DNA from: Kiritimatiellia bacterium
GTDB lineage: Bacteria; Verrucomicrobiota; Kiritimatiellia; RFP12; DVOR01
Assembly: GCA_017558005.1 (NCBI GenBank)
Contig: JAFYWN010000016.1
Coordinates: forward strand, 1-34,449
DNA length: 34,449 nucleotides
Direction: 5' to 3'
Positions 33,789 through 34,449 of the stretch are shown piece after piece. The notes beneath the pieces were generated by a model. It was not told the origin of the DNA, searched no databases, and saw only the letters and a program-made list of their open reading frames with translations. Made by a program: the position numbers and the translations under genes. Positions within the stretch are counted from its first letter, which is position 1; every line of letters starts with the position of its first letter.

Positions 33789-33829
33789 AACAATCTCACG
33801 CTCGAGAAAAGCTCGAGCGTGAGATTGTT
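33789..33829 (-). terminator. Long stem-loop after the repeat-protein gene
   Basis: An 18-bp perfect stem (33789-33806 with 33812-33829) and 5-base loop begins 17 bases past the stop codon. The T-tract after it on the minus strand is short (ATTGGGG follows), so it may stabilise the mRNA end as well as terminate. It is nearly symmetric and could act in both directions. Confidence 0.75.
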
Positions 33830-33846
33830 TCACCTAAAAATGAACC

Positions 33847-34449
33847 TTACTGTTCATTCGGCACAACGAACTTATAGAAGGCAGCCTTTTCACCGGCCTT
33901 CGGTGTAATCTCCACCGAGACCTCACCGTCCTCAACGACCTCCCATTCGCCATCAAGTTCGGAGGCGCGTTGTACCTGAATGCTCACGGTCGCCTTGCCA
34001 TCCTTCACCTGAATGACTGGCGCACCTAAGACCAAAGCCTTCATCTCATCCGCCGTGAAGACTTCGTCAGCATCCAAAAGTTCCTGCTTAGCCTCATCCT
34101 TGGACATCAGCTTATTGTCCGCAATGTAATCCTTGACGAGCTGTTCCGCCTCTGCAGGGGTCAAGAGACCATTAGACGAGACATATTCCTCAATCGCTTG
34201 AGCAATTGCAACGGCCACCTCTTGTTCCGACTTCAGCTTATTCGCCACGATGTAATCCTGCGTCTGCTGATTCGCTTGAGCAGGGGTCAAGAGGCCATTC
34301 GACGCAATATGCGCTTCAATTGCCGCTTCCACCTCTTCTGGCGTCTTCAGGTTATTGTCAGCGATGTACTCTTGGATCTTAGCCTCTACTTCATCTGCGG
34401 AGACAAAACCCTGACCTGCGATATAATTATTCAGCGCCGCTGCAGGAGC
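33847..34449 (-). CDS. Partial: C-terminus of a tandem helical-repeat protein
   Basis: The frame is open to the right window edge, so the 200 residues seen are only the C-terminal part. The first ~125 residues are about six copies of an ~18-19-residue unit with the pattern (A/E)xxIxxYIAxNxLLTPxEA, for example IQEYIADNNLKTPEEV, IEAHIASNGLLTPAQA and VKDYIADNKLMSKDEA. One unit is a few residues longer. These should form paired amphipathic helices. The last ~75 residues are beta-rich (VIQVKDGKATVSIQVQ, WEVVEDGEVSVEITP, AAFYKFVVPNEQ) and resemble small C-terminal domains of exported proteins in PVC bacteria, though that is only an impression. The protein is very acidic and lacks Cys in this part. 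I cannot assign a function. Confidence 0.75.
   Translation of the reverse strand, partial: APAAALNNYIAGQGFVSADEVEAKIQEYIADNNLKTPEEVEAAIEAHIASNGLLTPAQANQQTQDYIVANKLKSEQEVAVAIAQAIEEYVSSNGLLTPAEAEQLVKDYIADNKLMSKDEAKQELLDADEVFTADEMKALVLGAPVIQVKDGKATVSIQVQRASELDGEWEVVEDGEVSVEITPKAGEKAAFYKFVVPNEQ

Overview
This window is a stretch of bacterial chromosome in which every recognisable gene (31, one of them cut by the right edge) lies on the minus strand. There are no tRNA or rRNA genes, transposases, phage genes or CRISPR arrays. The genes point to a diderm (Gram-negative type) heterotroph: an apolipoprotein N-acyltransferase, probable lipoproteins, a D,D-carboxypeptidase, undecaprenyl-diphosphate synthase, a periplasmic-type parvulin isomerase and two GT-C type membrane glycosyltransferases. 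The mix of TPR-rich envelope proteins and a BatA-like von Willebrand protein, and the C-terminus of the partial repeat protein, would fit the PVC superphylum (Verrucomicrobiota, Kiritimatiellota or Lentisphaerota). That placement is an inference and was not tested. Layout, from high to low coordinates (the direction of transcription): (a) 34449-33847, the C-terminal 200 residues of a protein of tandem ~19-residue helical repeats, ending just before an 18-bp stem-loop; (b) 33830-33380, a gene-free region full of short inverted and direct repeats; (c) purA-uppS; (d) an M42 aminopeptidase, nadC, coaX, a YggT-like membrane protein and a YggU/DUF167 protein; (e) a single small gene of unknown function; (f) an M50 site-2-type protease (apparently leaderless mRNA), ychF, a PBP5-like dacA and a small lipoprotein; (g) an iron alcohol dehydrogenase and an M18 aminopeptidase; (h) a double-receiver response regulator and nrdR; (i) a parvulin lipoprotein; (j) from 17191 down to 460, thirteen genes with overlapping or very short junctions and no visible terminator: two GT-C glycosyltransferases, an lnt-TPR fusion, hisC, hisB, hisA, a phosphoglycolate-phosphatase-like HAD enzyme, a TPR-like membrane protein, a PolB-like 3'-5' exonuclease, a small membrane protein, a BatA-like VWA protein, a coiled-coil/NYN nuclease-like protein and a KamA-type radical SAM protein; (k) 459-1, a gene-free end with a cluster of palindromes and a tandem DnaA-box-like element. 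The units are separated by clear Rho-independent terminators. Six of them begin at an extended -10 promoter (TG-N-TATAAT or TG-N-TATACT). Gene starts were chosen from Shine-Dalgarno spacing and from TAATG/ATGA overlaps, and several differ from the longest open frame. The most unusual items are the fusion of a complete Lnt to a secreted TPR protein through an intact internal signal peptide and ribosome site, the long mixed-function operon, the NYN/VWA/exonuclease/KamA group at its end, the repeat protein at the right edge, and the two repeat-rich intergenic regions.
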